From assembly GCF_011319465.1 (NCBI RefSeq), contig NZ_RCMB01000001.1:1-56218 (forward strand): a stretch of 56,218 nucleotides of DNA, in the 5' to 3' direction. This document shows positions 39,323-49,357 of the stretch, one piece after another. Below the pieces are notes generated by a model, which saw nothing but the letters and a program-made list of their open reading frames with translations, did not search any database and was not told the DNA's origin. This DNA comes from Candidatus Nitrosotalea sp. TS (GTDB lineage: Archaea; Thermoproteota; Nitrososphaeria; Nitrososphaerales; Nitrosopumilaceae). Position 1 is the first letter of the stretch; the number at the start of each line of letters is the position of its first letter. The translations under genes and the position numbers were made by a program.

Positions 39323-39985
39323 ATGATTTCAGGTAATTATCACGCGATGGAGAATTGTTCATGTACTGACTGCAAATGTACGGAAGATACCATGTGCGAA
39401 ATATGTCCTACAGGAACATGTTGTTGTGCTTCAGAGATTAAAATACAAACGCCTTCATTTTGGGTCCAAGTTAAAAAATCATATCCGTCTGCTGTTGGCA
39501 TTATAGTTTTGTGCATCCTGTCATCACAGGTAGGACAAAGCATATCGTTTGTACTATTTGGATACCACAATCTGTTTGGGATAGTCATGTCGTATGCTCT
39601 AGGTTATGGCCTTGCAAGTCTTACTACGTTTGGTACCATAATAGGAAGATACACTTCAAGGCAGGGACTGGGTGCGTGTTGCTCTGCAATAGAACAGGGA
39701 AGTAGCATCAGCTTTATTTCAAATCTCAAAAACACTTTTCGATATTGCGGCATTGGAATGAAAAAGATTCCGCATTTGCACAAATTACCAGATGTAAAAC
39801 ATGTAATCAAGACCAGTCTTTACATTCTGGTTACTGCAGAAAGTGCATGCATACTTACGGCAGAAACAGTAAATCTTGCATTTTTCAGGCAAGCAATGTG
39901 GCTTTCAATGCCATTAGGTTTGTTTGCGGCTGCATTTGTAGTTACCATTATTGAAAGCTACAAAATGACTAGAACAAACAAGTAG
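39323..39985 (+). CDS. Membrane protein with metallothionein-like cysteine cluster
   Basis: 220 residues. Nine cysteines in residues 12-35 (CSC, C-x-C, C-x2-C, CCC) form a metal-binding-like head. It is followed by about four or five hydrophobic segments (SAVGIIVLCILSSQVGQSIS, LFGIVMSYALGYGLASLTTF, HVIKTSLYILVTAESACIL, LSMPLGLFAAAFVVTIIES) and a loop with CCSAIEQG. Sits inside a two-component cluster. Copper or other metal sensing/handling is a guess from the cysteine content; family not recognised. Confidence 0.75.
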   Translation: MISGNYHAMENCSCTDCKCTEDTMCEICPTGTCCCASEIKIQTPSFWVQVKKSYPSAVGIIVLCILSSQVGQSISFVLFGYHNLFGIVMSYALGYGLASLTTFGTIIGRYTSRQGLGACCSAIEQGSSISFISNLKNTFRYCGIGMKKIPHLHKLPDVKHVIKTSLYILVTAESACILTAETVNLAFFRQAMWLSMPLGLFAAAFVVTIIESYKMTRTNK

Positions 39986-40007
39986 ATCATCGCGTTTTCA
40001 GGTTTCT

Positions 40008-40391
40008 CTAATGCGTACAAAATTGGTTTATCACGTTCATGATTTTGTTCATGTCAATTGGTTTTTCAAGAACTGCAGTTGCATGACAGTTGTCTAGTTT
40101 TTTCTCAATGTTGGCAGAACCAGTTACCAAAAACACTATTGCATCAGGATTAGATTCCTTGATCTTTTCTACTCCATAAAATCCATCATACTCTGGCATC
40201 AGAGCATCCATGAAAACAATATCGGGATGAAATTTCTGATATAGCTCAGCTGCATCTTTTCCATTAACGCCACTGCCGATTACATTAATTCCATGAGCCT
40301 GGAGCAATTCCACAAAGATTTCGCGTAGATCTTGATTGTCATCTACTACTATAGCACTAGCACCACTGACATTGTGTACTTGGGTTACCAT
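40008..40391 (-). CDS. Receiver-only response regulator
   Basis: 127 residues. SAIVVDDNQDLREIFVELLQ, acceptor in PDIVFMDALMPEYDGFYG, IVFLVTGSANIE, LEKPIDMNKI. Paralogue of the receiver at 38813, on the opposite strand and 22 nt from the end of the cysteine-rich membrane protein gene. Confidence 0.92.
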   Translation of the reverse strand: MVTQVHNVSGASAIVVDDNQDLREIFVELLQAHGINVIGSGVNGKDAAELYQKFHPDIVFMDALMPEYDGFYGVEKIKESNPDAIVFLVTGSANIEKKLDNCHATAVLEKPIDMNKIMNVINQFCTH

Positions 40392-40599
40392 ATTTCATTC
40401 CCGGACAATTTTATATTAGATATACGGTTGTTGTTTTCAAACAAGCTAACAACAAACTGGGTTTCAGTATGTAACCGCAATATTTTGCAATAATTGCGTT
40501 GGTTAATTTTTAGTTATTACTATTTGTCTTGTTTTGATATAGCCAGCTGAGAAACATGATTAAACGTAAATATCGGTTTTTACAAATACGATTTAGTAA

Positions 40600-41277
40600 A
40601 TGATTTCTAAGGTAGTTTTGTCGATACTACTTGTTGCCGTGTTTGCCACGGTACCATTAACTACAAGGACAACATATGCAGATTCTCAATATCAAATTAA
40701 TGTACATGTAGAAAATTCTCAGACTGGATTTTCCGAGTCCGGTTCCACATGTACGTTTACCTTCAATCCATCTGGAAATATTGTCACAAATACGACTGAT
40801 TCAAGCGGCGTAACACAAGCTGCAGATTCCATAACATACGATAGTACGGTAGATGTTAGCTGCACAGGTACTGACGGCAATGTTGGAACCGTAACAGGCA
40901 TACCGCTGAGTGTGCAACAAAATGCCATACACATCATGTTAGCAAAACTTGTTGCGCCATCACAGATACAAAACCTCCAGGCAAGTGCTGCGTCATTTGG
41001 GACAGGTCCTGTCACGTTGACATGGCAGGCGCCATCATCTAACGGCGGTTCACCTGTTCGAGATTATTACATTTACAGAGGGATATCACAGGGAACAGAG
41101 ACATTTTTTTCCATGGTATCTGGCAGCACCACAACATACTTGGATAGTTCCACAAGCCCTGGCAATTCCTACTATTATTATGTCACTGCTGCAAATGCGG
41201 CAGGATCATCGCAGTCCTCAAGTGAAGTCTCAGTTGTGGTCAGCTGCTTTGGAGACGGCGGCGCCTTTTGTAATTGA
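40600..41277 (+). CDS. Exported fibronectin type III protein
   Basis: 225 residues. Signal peptide KVVLSILLVAVFATVPLTTR ending near TTYADS; residues 30-125 a beta domain with two cysteines (STCTF, VSCTG); residues 130-220 a fibronectin type III fold (PSQIQNLQASAASFGTGPVT, LTWQAPSSNGGSPV, YYYVTAANAAGSS). Probably a surface or secreted binding protein. No anchor seen. Confidence 0.85.
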   Translation: MISKVVLSILLVAVFATVPLTTRTTYADSQYQINVHVENSQTGFSESGSTCTFTFNPSGNIVTNTTDSSGVTQAADSITYDSTVDVSCTGTDGNVGTVTGIPLSVQQNAIHIMLAKLVAPSQIQNLQASAASFGTGPVTLTWQAPSSNGGSPVRDYYIYRGISQGTETFFSMVSGSTTTYLDSSTSPGNSYYYYVTAANAAGSSQSSSEVSVVVSCFGDGGAFCN

Positions 41278-41333
41278 ATGTCTGGCGTTAGACACACCTC
41301 AGAGGTTGTAACACAAAAAACAATATACATCCA

Positions 41334-41720
41334 TTGCAAATAGTTACAGTGATGAAAGTATTCAACGGAAAAGTATCAGCAGAAGATTACATGTCAAACC
41401 ATACCCTGACTTTTTCCACGCCGGAATTGACTCTGATTAGGTTTGCATCATGGCTTGGCGACATGGTTCCAGATCCCAAAAATCCCGGGCAGCAGGTGCC
41501 GCGAATCATGGTTTTTGTCGAAGAGAAAGACTTTGCTCCAGTTCCCATAGTAGATGATGACACGTTTGTCCCAACAGGAGCTGTGAAGACAATCAATAGT
41601 GATCTATATGGAAGTGTAAATACCGAGACAGGCGCTTCTTCAAAATTCTGTTCCGAGTGCGGCACGAAACTTTCAACAAGTGCCAGATTTTGTACAGAAT
41701 GTGGCTCAACCCAAGATTAG
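41334..41720 (+). CDS. Protein with C-terminal zinc ribbon
   Basis: 128 residues from TTG; ATG 41352 (MKVFNGKVSAEDY) is an equal candidate. Unknown alpha/beta N-terminal region ending in FVEEKDFAPVPIVDDDTFVP, then a zinc ribbon KFCSECGTKLSTSARFCTEC. Convergent with another zinc-ribbon protein gene only 3 nt away. Function unknown. Confidence 0.75.
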   Translation: MQIVTVMKVFNGKVSAEDYMSNHTLTFSTPELTLIRFASWLGDMVPDPKNPGQQVPRIMVFVEEKDFAPVPIVDDDTFVPTGAVKTINSDLYGSVNTETGASSKFCSECGTKLSTSARFCTECGSTQD

Positions 41721-41723
41721 ATT

Positions 41724-42239
41724 TTATTTGCCGCACTTGATGCAAAACTTGGCTGTTGCCTTTACTTGAGAGCCGCAGGAGCTGCATGTAGGTCCTGTAG
41801 AAGATCCTTTTGGTAAAAGGGACGGATCTGGCGGAGGTAGGACTCCAGGTGTTGAAAAGGCCGCTGCTGCAGAGACAACAGATGGCGGCTGACCTGCCCC
41901 TGGCAATGTGGCAGCTGTTACGCGAGACGCCTGCTGGCCTCCAAAGCTCATTCCGCTTGGCATTGTACCACCGCTTTGTCCACCCAAGGCTTGTCCACCT
42001 GCAATTTTGTCAAGTGCCTTTTTTAGCTCAAAAATCACTTTGATTGAAAGAAATTCAAGTGCCGAGTATGCAACAACATAGTCACCCAGTTTTTGGAAAA
42101 ATTCTTTTTCAGATAATTTTCCTTGCTTGTACAGACCATTGGTATCAAGAAATGATTCATAGTAACCTTGGGTATCGTTGAGTAGGTTTTGCAGTTTATC
42201 AAATAATAGAGTAAGAGTATCTACTTCGCCAAATGACAT
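41724..42239 (-). CDS. Helical protein with Gly/Ala/Pro linker and zinc ribbon
   Basis: 171 residues. Helical N-terminus (TLTLLFDKLQNLLNDTQGYY, FFQKLGDYVVAYSALEFLSI) to about residue 80, a flexible Gly/Ala/Pro/Ser stretch, and a zinc ribbon TCSSCGSQVKATAKFCIKCG at the end. Convergent with the zinc-ribbon gene at 41334. Unknown function. Confidence 0.8.
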   Translation of the reverse strand: MSFGEVDTLTLLFDKLQNLLNDTQGYYESFLDTNGLYKQGKLSEKEFFQKLGDYVVAYSALEFLSIKVIFELKKALDKIAGGQALGGQSGGTMPSGMSFGGQQASRVTAATLPGAGQPPSVVSAAAAFSTPGVLPPPDPSLLPKGSSTGPTCSSCGSQVKATAKFCIKCGK

Positions 42240-42304
42240 GTGGTCTGTTGACTCTGACCGGTATTAATTATTTTAGATTAAAAATATGGGTGAGATTTTT
42301 GTCT

Positions 42305-42637
42305 CTAGGCTTTTTCAAGAGCCTTGTCTATCATGTTCTTATAAGACGACTTTGATGCGGCGCCTACCTGTTGTGCAATAATCTGACCCTTGTTGAAAAG
42401 AGCTAGTGTCGGAATGCTAAACACGTTATACTTTGACGCAAGTTCGTTGCTTTCATCAACGTTTACCTTCACAAAGCTAACCTTGCCTGCATATTCACCT
42501 GCGAGTTCCTCAACAACAGGACCTACCATTCTGCATGGGCCACACCATTCAGCCCAAAAATCTACAAACACTGGAACCTGAGAATGCATTACCTCGGTTT
42601 CCCAGTTTTTTTCGTTAACAGGTTTTGCTTTATCCAT
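42305..42637 (-). CDS. trxA: Thioredoxin
   Basis: 110 residues. VFVDFWAEWCGPCRMVGPVV with C-G-P-C, KVNVDESNELASKYNV, cis-proline FSIPTLALFNKG. Standard single-domain thioredoxin without the extension seen in the 26357 protein; the two are distinct paralogues. Confidence 0.97.
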   Translation of the reverse strand: MDKAKPVNEKNWETEVMHSQVPVFVDFWAEWCGPCRMVGPVVEELAGEYAGKVSFVKVNVDESNELASKYNVFSIPTLALFNKGQIIAQQVGAASKSSYKNMIDKALEKA

Positions 42638-42706
42638 ACCTATCAGAGAATAATATCCCTAAATATATTGAACGATTTTTACCAGCGGCTTCTTAAGCCA
42701 TAATAG

Positions 42707-43975
42707 TTATTTCTGTCGCCATATCTTCGCCTTCCGTCGCCTCTTCCCTCTCTTGCCTCCCGTCTTCCTTCGTATTTTCTTCCACGGTTTTGAGTGTTCA
42801 TATCTGCCACCGCCTCTTCTGTGACTTACTTCTCGTTTCAGCGGATCGGGTATGTTTACCACAATTCCAAGCTCCTTGTTTAGATCTTTCATGGCTACCT
42901 TGGTTTGGCTCGATATTGCCTTGAAATCGCCAATTGAAGAATATGATACTAGTGTGATTGCCTTGCCCTTTGCTCCAGCCCTTGCCGTCCTTCCTATCCT
43001 GTGGAAATAAACCATGTCATGGCTTGGCACATCATAGTTTACTACAAGTGCCACCTCTGGAACATCGATTCCTCTTGCTGCCACGTCGGTTGCAACAAGA
43101 ATGTCTGCCTTTCCTTTTCTGAACAGGTACATGGCTTTGTCTCTTCTAAACTGTGACATGTCACCCTGAATTGATACTACGTTGAATCTCTCTTTTTCAA
43201 GGTCATGTGCAACTCTTCTTGTTCGCTCCTTTGTGGAACAAAAGACAATTGTTTGGCCTGTAGTATTTTCTTTGATAAACTTCAAAAGGAACTCCATTTT
43301 TTCTCTGTCCCTTATTACCAAAAAGGCCTGCTCTATTCCCTCACCGCTGAGGTCATCAGAATCGATAAATATTTTCTGTGGACTGCGCATGTATTTTTCT
43401 GCCAGCATGAGTATCTCAGGCGGCATTGTTGCAGAGAATAATGCCGTCAGGTGGTCTTTTGGAACAAGATCCAAGATGAATCGTATATCGTCAATGAATC
43501 CCATGTCAAGCATTGTATCGGCTTCGTCTAGTACGACATACTTGACATTTTTTAGCTTGACTGAGCCTCGCTTTATGTGGTCTATTAGTCTGCCAGGTGT
43601 TGCAACTACAATTTCCACCCCCCTGTCTAGTTCATTGAATTGTACGTTGATGCTTTGGCCTCCATAGATGGTTACGTATCTTACATGCGAATTCTTTGAA
43701 AATCTTTGAATCTCTCCTGTTATCTGTACTGCAAGCTCTCTTGTTGGTGCAAGTATCAATGCCTGTATTCCTCCTTTTGGAACAATATTTTGTATGATTG
43801 GTAATGAAAATGCCGCAGTCTTTCCTGTACCAGTATGTGCTTGCCCTATAACATCTTGGCCCGATAATAGTACAGGGATTGAGGCCGCCTGAATTGGAAA
43901 TGCTTCATGAAATTGTATCTCACTTAGCACTGTCAGTATCGGATTCTTTATCCCTAGTTCTTCAAATTTTGTCAA
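42707..43975 (-). CDS. DEAD-box RNA helicase
   Basis: 422 residues. Q-motif (FEELGIKNPILTVLSEIQFH), motif I AHTGTGKTAAF, Ia PTRELAVQI, II VLDEADTML, III SATMP, IV TIVFCSTKERTRR, V ATDVAARGIDVPE, VI HRIGRTARAG. The C-terminus is a basic Arg/Lys/Gly tail. ATP-dependent RNA remodelling, probably ribosome or mRNA related. Complete. Confidence 0.96.
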   Translation of the reverse strand: MTKFEELGIKNPILTVLSEIQFHEAFPIQAASIPVLLSGQDVIGQAHTGTGKTAAFSLPIIQNIVPKGGIQALILAPTRELAVQITGEIQRFSKNSHVRYVTIYGGQSINVQFNELDRGVEIVVATPGRLIDHIKRGSVKLKNVKYVVLDEADTMLDMGFIDDIRFILDLVPKDHLTALFSATMPPEILMLAEKYMRSPQKIFIDSDDLSGEGIEQAFLVIRDREKMEFLLKFIKENTTGQTIVFCSTKERTRRVAHDLEKERFNVVSIQGDMSQFRRDKAMYLFRKGKADILVATDVAARGIDVPEVALVVNYDVPSHDMVYFHRIGRTARAGAKGKAITLVSYSSIGDFKAISSQTKVAMKDLNKELGIVVNIPDPLKREVSHRRGGGRYEHSKPWKKIRRKTGGKRGKRRRKAKIWRQK

Positions 43976-44202
43976 CTTTAATTATCATCTTTTTTTATTG
44001 AAATGACAGAGAAGTATTGTTGTTAATTTCCGTCATTATTTTTGTTTAACTTTCCAATCTGGCTCTATTAACTCTTTCCAAATTATTGAAAAAAAACGCA
44101 TTATTTTTTAAAATTGTATAATCTGTTGCGTCTATACGTATTAGAGATTTGACCAATCGATGTCATATACATACTTAAATGACTTTTTGATAGACTAGAA
44201 TC

Positions 44203-44922
44203 ATGAGCAGTGAATTGCGCTTGAAAAAACTCAGAGGATCTGGAGGATACATCATGGCAAATGTCAACGACGACCAACAAAGAAAGGGAAGTCTTGGTGG
44301 ACCAGATCTGTTCTTGGCACCGGTAGGTCGCCTAGACTCTGAAAAGATTACAAAATATTATTGCAACACTTGTGAGAAAGAATACGAGGGTGGTCCCAAG
44401 ATTGATTATGAAACACCAAACGAGGTTGTGGCAGAGAACTTGGTTCTTTTGGAAAAAGGACAATACATATGCACCACATGTGGATCAGTTCTTGCAGAAT
44501 ACAGAAACTTTAGCAAGCCAGATGAAAAAGCTGAAGTTGGCGCTGCAAGACCAGAGGCTGCGGCTCAGGATACATACTCTCCTCCGGCAAATTTGGCACC
44601 GCAGCAATCATTTCAAACTAGTGATTCTTCAGTGAAGACGTTTAATTCAATTGCAGGACTTGTGGTGTATGATTCAGAGGCAAGAAGAGTGGGCGTAGTA
44701 AAAGAGATCGGCATACAGCCAGGACAATCTGGAATAATTCTTGTTGTTACAAAAAATGACAACACAAATGTCACTATAAAATGGGAAGAGGTAAGAAAGA
44801 TAGGCGAGGTTGTTCTTCTTGGCGGGCATATATCAGAGAACGATTTCAAGTGCAGCAAGTGTGGAAATTTCAACGTTGCAGGCTCAAAGTTCTGCGAAAG
44901 TTGTGGCAATAAGCTAAAGTAG
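44203..44922 (+). CDS. PRC-barrel protein flanked by zinc ribbons
   Basis: 239 residues; ATG 44254 (MANVNDDQ) may be the true start. A first zinc-binding part (YYCNTCEKEYEGG, then YICTTCGSVLAEYRNF), a Pro/Ala linker, a PRC-barrel-like domain (GLVVYDSEARRVGVVKEIGI, GIILVVTKNDNTNVTIKWEE), and a C-terminal ribbon KCSKCGNFNVAGSKFCESCG. PRC barrels often bind RNA or proteins. Role unknown. Confidence 0.82.
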   Translation: MSSELRLKKLRGSGGYIMANVNDDQQRKGSLGGPDLFLAPVGRLDSEKITKYYCNTCEKEYEGGPKIDYETPNEVVAENLVLLEKGQYICTTCGSVLAEYRNFSKPDEKAEVGAARPEAAAQDTYSPPANLAPQQSFQTSDSSVKTFNSIAGLVVYDSEARRVGVVKEIGIQPGQSGIILVVTKNDNTNVTIKWEEVRKIGEVVLLGGHISENDFKCSKCGNFNVAGSKFCESCGNKLK

Positions 44923-44974
44923 AAACACAATGTTAAGTAAGATTTATCTTACTAGTTTAAAGGACAAAATATAA

Positions 44975-45610
44975 TTGAAGAAATATTCTGCCACATCAGG
45001 TTTTGTTAAAGATATCATAATTGTAGTTATAGGAATTGCAATAATATGGATAGGGTTGAGGGTTGCATTTGGCACTGAGAATCCATTCTATGTAGTATCA
45101 AGTGGAAGCATGATTCCAAACCTGAACATATTTGATGTCATTGTTGTTAACGGAAATATTCCCTTTGACCACCTCAAGATAGGAGACATCATCGTTTTCC
45201 ACGCGCCATCTGAGGACTTGGTCATAGTTCACAGGGTTGCCGAGGTACTCAATCAGAATCCGCTCACAATTAGGACAAAAGGCGATGCAAATCCTGGCTC
45301 CATACCAGGGGTAGACTTTCCAATAACACATGGGAATTACATTGGAAAGGTGGTGTATGTCATTCCCCAGATAGGCTATGTTACCAGAATTCTTACTCCG
45401 CCAATCAACTACATCATAATAGCTGTAATAGTTGGAATAATGATAGTAAAGCAGTTTGGAAAACCCAAAACTGATACTGCAAATGTACTTTCAAGCAAGG
45501 ACTTGCCAAGCCCTGACAACTCAAGTGCAGCGGCAGAGACGAGAAACTTGGCTGACAAGGAATACTCTGCGCCTGACAAAGACCAGAAACCCGAAGAAAA
45601 GAAAGAATAG
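44975..45610 (+). CDS. Signal peptidase I (archaeal/ER type)
   Basis: 211 residues, TTG start. Membrane anchor DIIIVVIGIAIIWIGLRVAF, catalytic serine in VVSSGSMIPNL, general-base histidine in LVIVHRVAEV (ER-type His rather than bacterial Lys), aspartate region TKGDANPGSIPGVD, a second membrane segment IIIAVIVGIMIV, and an acidic tail. Cleaves Sec signal peptides, fitting the many exported proteins here. Confidence 0.93.
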   Translation: MKKYSATSGFVKDIIIVVIGIAIIWIGLRVAFGTENPFYVVSSGSMIPNLNIFDVIVVNGNIPFDHLKIGDIIVFHAPSEDLVIVHRVAEVLNQNPLTIRTKGDANPGSIPGVDFPITHGNYIGKVVYVIPQIGYVTRILTPPINYIIIAVIVGIMIVKQFGKPKTDTANVLSSKDLPSPDNSSAAAETRNLADKEYSAPDKDQKPEEKKE

Positions 45611-45621
45611 ATTTTTTGCAG

Positions 45622-47130
45622 TTATTTTCTAGTGCTTATCTTAAACACTCTTTTGAAATAGTCAGACGGCTCTTGTGTAGACTCTGCATCCTCTTTTACA
45701 TTTGCAAGAGTCTTGGCAAGTTGCTTTTTGTAATCTAGCTGCATCTGTCTTGCGATATTGATTCTCTGAGCTTGTGGCGAGCCTGCTCCGTGCATTGATT
45801 CTGTAAGATATCCAACTGCATTTCTTCCCAAAGTCATGTTTTCTATCAATCTTAAGATTCGCATTCTGTTTTCAACGTCAACACCCTTTCTACCCTTTAG
45901 ATATTTTTTCAGTATTGGTCCTGTCTCGGGATTTCTGAAATCTTTTTCAGACGGGAGTGTGACCATGAGCCCTCCTGCAATATCTTGGGCAAGTCTTCCT
46001 ATTTCATATGGAAATCTTGTGACATTGTGCTTGCATACGTTTGCCAGCATGTCGTCATTTAGCCAGTTGCCAGACTTTGTACGATGGGCCTGATACGAAG
46101 ACGCTACACCTGCTGCGTATATTGTCTCGTTGAGATGAGTCATCTCTACCAGCTTGTCTTTGATGTGAGATACGTTTGGTATTCCGTTATAATCGGCAAT
46201 TGCTGCAGATGCTCCAATCAATACGTCGCCCAAGCCTGTCTTGCAGACATAGCTTCTTCTGTGGTAGCAGGTGAATCTTTCTACCAGCATTGACGCAAAT
46301 TCATACTCGCCGTTCATGAATACGTATTCCCATGGAACAAAAACATTATCGAAAATTATCATTGCCTCCTGGCCTGCAAACTTTGAATTTCCTGAATCAA
46401 GGTCGCCTTCTTCCATGCTTCTAGTATCGCATGACTGTCTACCATAGATGTATGTGATGCCTGGCGCATCGGCTGGCACTGCGCCAACTATTGCATAATC
46501 GCGATCGTTTTCCTGCAACCTCATTGTTGGCATGAACAATATCCAGTGTGAGTTGATGCAGCCTGTTTGATGGGCCTTGGCACCTTTTACAATAATTCCT
46601 TTGTCATTTTTTTCAACAATATGCATAAAGACATCTGGGTCGTCTTGTTCAAACGGCGCCTTGCTCCTGTCTCCCTTTGGATCTGTCATGGCACCACCAA
46701 TTACAAAATTTTCTTTCTGTGCCATCTTGATGAATTCGACTAGTCTTTTGTGATAGCTTGTCTTGTGTTTTTCATCGATTTCAAAAGTAACAGAATATAA
46801 TGAATTTATTGCGTCCATTCCCACACATCTCTGGAAGCATGTTCCCGTGAGTTGCCCAAGCTTTCGCTGCATCTTGTTTTGGTTCACCAAATCATCTGCA
46901 CTCTCTACAATATGCAAAAACCTGTTTACTTGCTGGCCGCTAAGTGAAGAGTTTGCGCTTGCAAGCTCGCCGTCTTGTACTGCCAGATCAAAAGTTTCTG
47001 CCACAGCGTTAATTGATGGACGAATCATTGGGTGGTCTACAGGCTCTTTGACAAGCTCGCCAAAAAGATAGACCTTCATCTTTCTACCCCTGAGACTTTG
47101 TATGTACTCGGCACCTGTCTTAATTGGCAT
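45622..47130 (-). CDS. abfD: 4-hydroxybutyryl-CoA dehydratase
   Basis: 502 residues. Cluster ligands C98 and C102 (TGTCFQRCVGMDA), H290 and C296 (CYHRRSYVCKTG). FAD domain RQSCDTRSMEEGD region and FDNVFVPWEYVFMNGEYEFA. Converts 4-hydroxybutyryl-CoA to crotonyl-CoA by radical dehydration in the 3-hydroxypropionate/4-hydroxybutyrate cycle. Lies next to an ADP-forming acyl-CoA ligase as in Nitrosopumilus. Intact frame. Confidence 0.96.
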   Translation of the reverse strand: MPIKTGAEYIQSLRGRKMKVYLFGELVKEPVDHPMIRPSINAVAETFDLAVQDGELASANSSLSGQQVNRFLHIVESADDLVNQNKMQRKLGQLTGTCFQRCVGMDAINSLYSVTFEIDEKHKTSYHKRLVEFIKMAQKENFVIGGAMTDPKGDRSKAPFEQDDPDVFMHIVEKNDKGIIVKGAKAHQTGCINSHWILFMPTMRLQENDRDYAIVGAVPADAPGITYIYGRQSCDTRSMEEGDLDSGNSKFAGQEAMIIFDNVFVPWEYVFMNGEYEFASMLVERFTCYHRRSYVCKTGLGDVLIGASAAIADYNGIPNVSHIKDKLVEMTHLNETIYAAGVASSYQAHRTKSGNWLNDDMLANVCKHNVTRFPYEIGRLAQDIAGGLMVTLPSEKDFRNPETGPILKKYLKGRKGVDVENRMRILRLIENMTLGRNAVGYLTESMHGAGSPQAQRINIARQMQLDYKKQLAKTLANVKEDAESTQEPSDYFKRVFKISTRK

Positions 47131-47181
47131 ATCTGCTATTCTCTCTCAAAGTAATATAAATATTATAACCAGTGTGTGGCC

Positions 47182-49285
47182 CTAAGAGAGGCCAATTCTT
47201 ACATCAACCACTTTGCAGCCCTTGCCCTTTTCAAATACAAGCACTGGATTGAGGTCAAGCTCTTTTATCTCCTCAAAATCAGTCACAAGCTGAGAAATTT
47301 TCTGGATGCACTCTGATAATTTTTGCACATCAGAGGGCTTTTCTCCCCTTACACCCTGCAACAACTTGTGTGTCTTGATGGATGATACCATTTCGTCTGC
47401 TTCAAGATTAGTGGTAGGTGTTATTCTAAAAGTAACATCTTTGAGAACCTCAACATATATTCCTCCCATTCCAAACATTACGACTGGTCCAAATCCTAGC
47501 TCTTGTTTTGAGCCAACAATTGTTTCCTTTCCGCCCCTTACCATCTCTTGTACCAGGACTCCTTTGATCATTGCCTTTTTGTCGTATTTTTTTGCATTTT
47601 TAATTATTTCCTTAAATGCCGCCTTTACTTCTTGCGGGGTCTTCATACCTACCTTTACTCCTCCTGCATCAGACTTGTGAATTATTTGCGGCGATGCAAT
47701 CTTCATAACAACTGGATAACCAATCTTCTTTGCCGCAACTAACGCTTCTTTTTCTTTGCAGCCAAGATGCTTTTTGGGAGAGGCACACCATAGGCCTTGA
47801 GTACTTCTTGTCCTTCCTCCTCTAGCAGGTTCTTTCTTCCGTCTGATCTTACCTTGGCAAAAATTTGCTCTACTTTTTTCTTGTTTGCCTTGAATTGCTG
47901 CACATTACCCTCAGGTGACTGGGACCAATGTGTGAATCTCAGCATTGCCTTGAGTGCCCGGATTGCACTTTCTGCATATTTGTAATGGGGAATTCCGCCT
48001 TCTGCAAGTATCTCCTTGTTCTTTATTCCCTCGTCAAGCCCCATAAGACTTGCCAGGATGGTTTTGTTGTGCTTTTTTGATACGTTTACTATAACCTCTG
48101 CCAGCTTGTTGTAGTCAAGTGTTGCCGATGGCGTGCACATTGCAATTACAGAGCCGACATTTTTGTGAGCCAGAACTAGATTGAGTACATGATCAAACCT
48201 GTTAAAATCTGCGTCACCCACAATGTCAACTGGATTTCTTGATGTGCCCCATGGCGGAATAACTGCGTTGATCTGAGGCCTGATGTCTTCTATGTTTGCC
48301 ATCTTGATTCCAAGCTTGGAGCATGCATCTGTCGAAATGATTGCAGGCCCTCCTGCATTTGACACAATCACTAGGTCTCCTTTTGTTGGAAGCGGTTGCT
48401 TTGAAAACGCTGTTGCATAATCAAACAATTCCTCCATTGTATCAACCCTGATTGCTCCTGCCTGTGTAAGCAATGCATCATAAATTTCGTCAGAGCCCAT
48501 CAGTGCACCAGTGTGAGACATGGCAGCCTTTGCGCCCTCGGGCTTCGACCTGACTTTAGAACAAGAACTGGTTTTTTAGTGTGGCCTAGCCTTGTGATCT
48601 GCTTGCACACTTTGAGAAATTCTTTTCCGTTTGCCATGTCTTCAAGATACATGACAATGACCTTTGTTTGATCATGTTCTGCCAACATTTTGAGCATGTC
48701 AACCTCGTTGAGGTCTACCTTATTTCCCATGCTGATTACGGCTGAAAATCCTATTCCTTGTGCGCTAGCATCTTCGACAAGCGCTGCACAGATAGCACCA
48801 CTTTGTGAAACCAGTGCAATCCCTCCAGACTTTGGCGTTACCTTGAGAAAAGTAGAATTCATCATTGTTTGTGGGGCCAGGTTCATGACACCGAGGCAGT
48901 TTGGACCAATTATCCTGATGTTGTATTGTTTTGATATCTCTGCCAGCTTGCGTTCAAGCTTTGCGCCCTCCTCGTCGACTTCTTTGAATCCTGCGGTGAT
49001 TACAATTGCTCCCCTAATTCCTTTTTTTCCGCACTCCTCAATGACTGGAATCACTACGTCATTTTTTGTAACTACAACTGCAAGATCTATGGTATCTGGA
49101 ACATCAAGGACGCTCTTGTAGGCCTTTTTATCAAAGACTGTTTCCCGAGTTGGGCTTATTGGAAAAATTTTACCAGTGTAACCCTTTAGAATGTTTGACG
49201 TGATTGCTCTTCCGACACTTCCCTCCTTGTCGGATGCGCCAATGATGGCAATTGATTTTGGAGAGAGAAAGAGAGAATCAGTCAT
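47182..49285 (-). CDS. ADP-forming acyl-CoA ligase, probable 4-hydroxybutyrate-CoA ligase, frameshifted
   Basis: Three frames form one protein of about 700 residues: CoA-binding and ligase domain (AIIGASDKEGSVGRAITSNI, VSQSGAICAALV), SHTGALMGSDEIYDALLTQA to LPKSILAAKK, and an ATP-grasp part (VMKIASPQIIHKSDAGGVKV, LVQEMVRGGKETIVGS, PVVMFGMGGIYVEVLKD). Shifts: at about 48540 one G is missing (S-P-E-G-A-K-A-A), at about 47753 one A in an A-run (AAKK-EALVAAKK). Being next to the dehydratase it is the likely cycle enzyme activating 4-hydroxybutyrate. Both breaks are probably errors. Confidence 0.9.
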
Positions 49286-49357
49286 TTTAACGAGATGGTT
49301 TCAAATTGTTATGTATAATAAGTTTATCCAAGATCTTGTCAGTTGCTGGCTGCTCGA

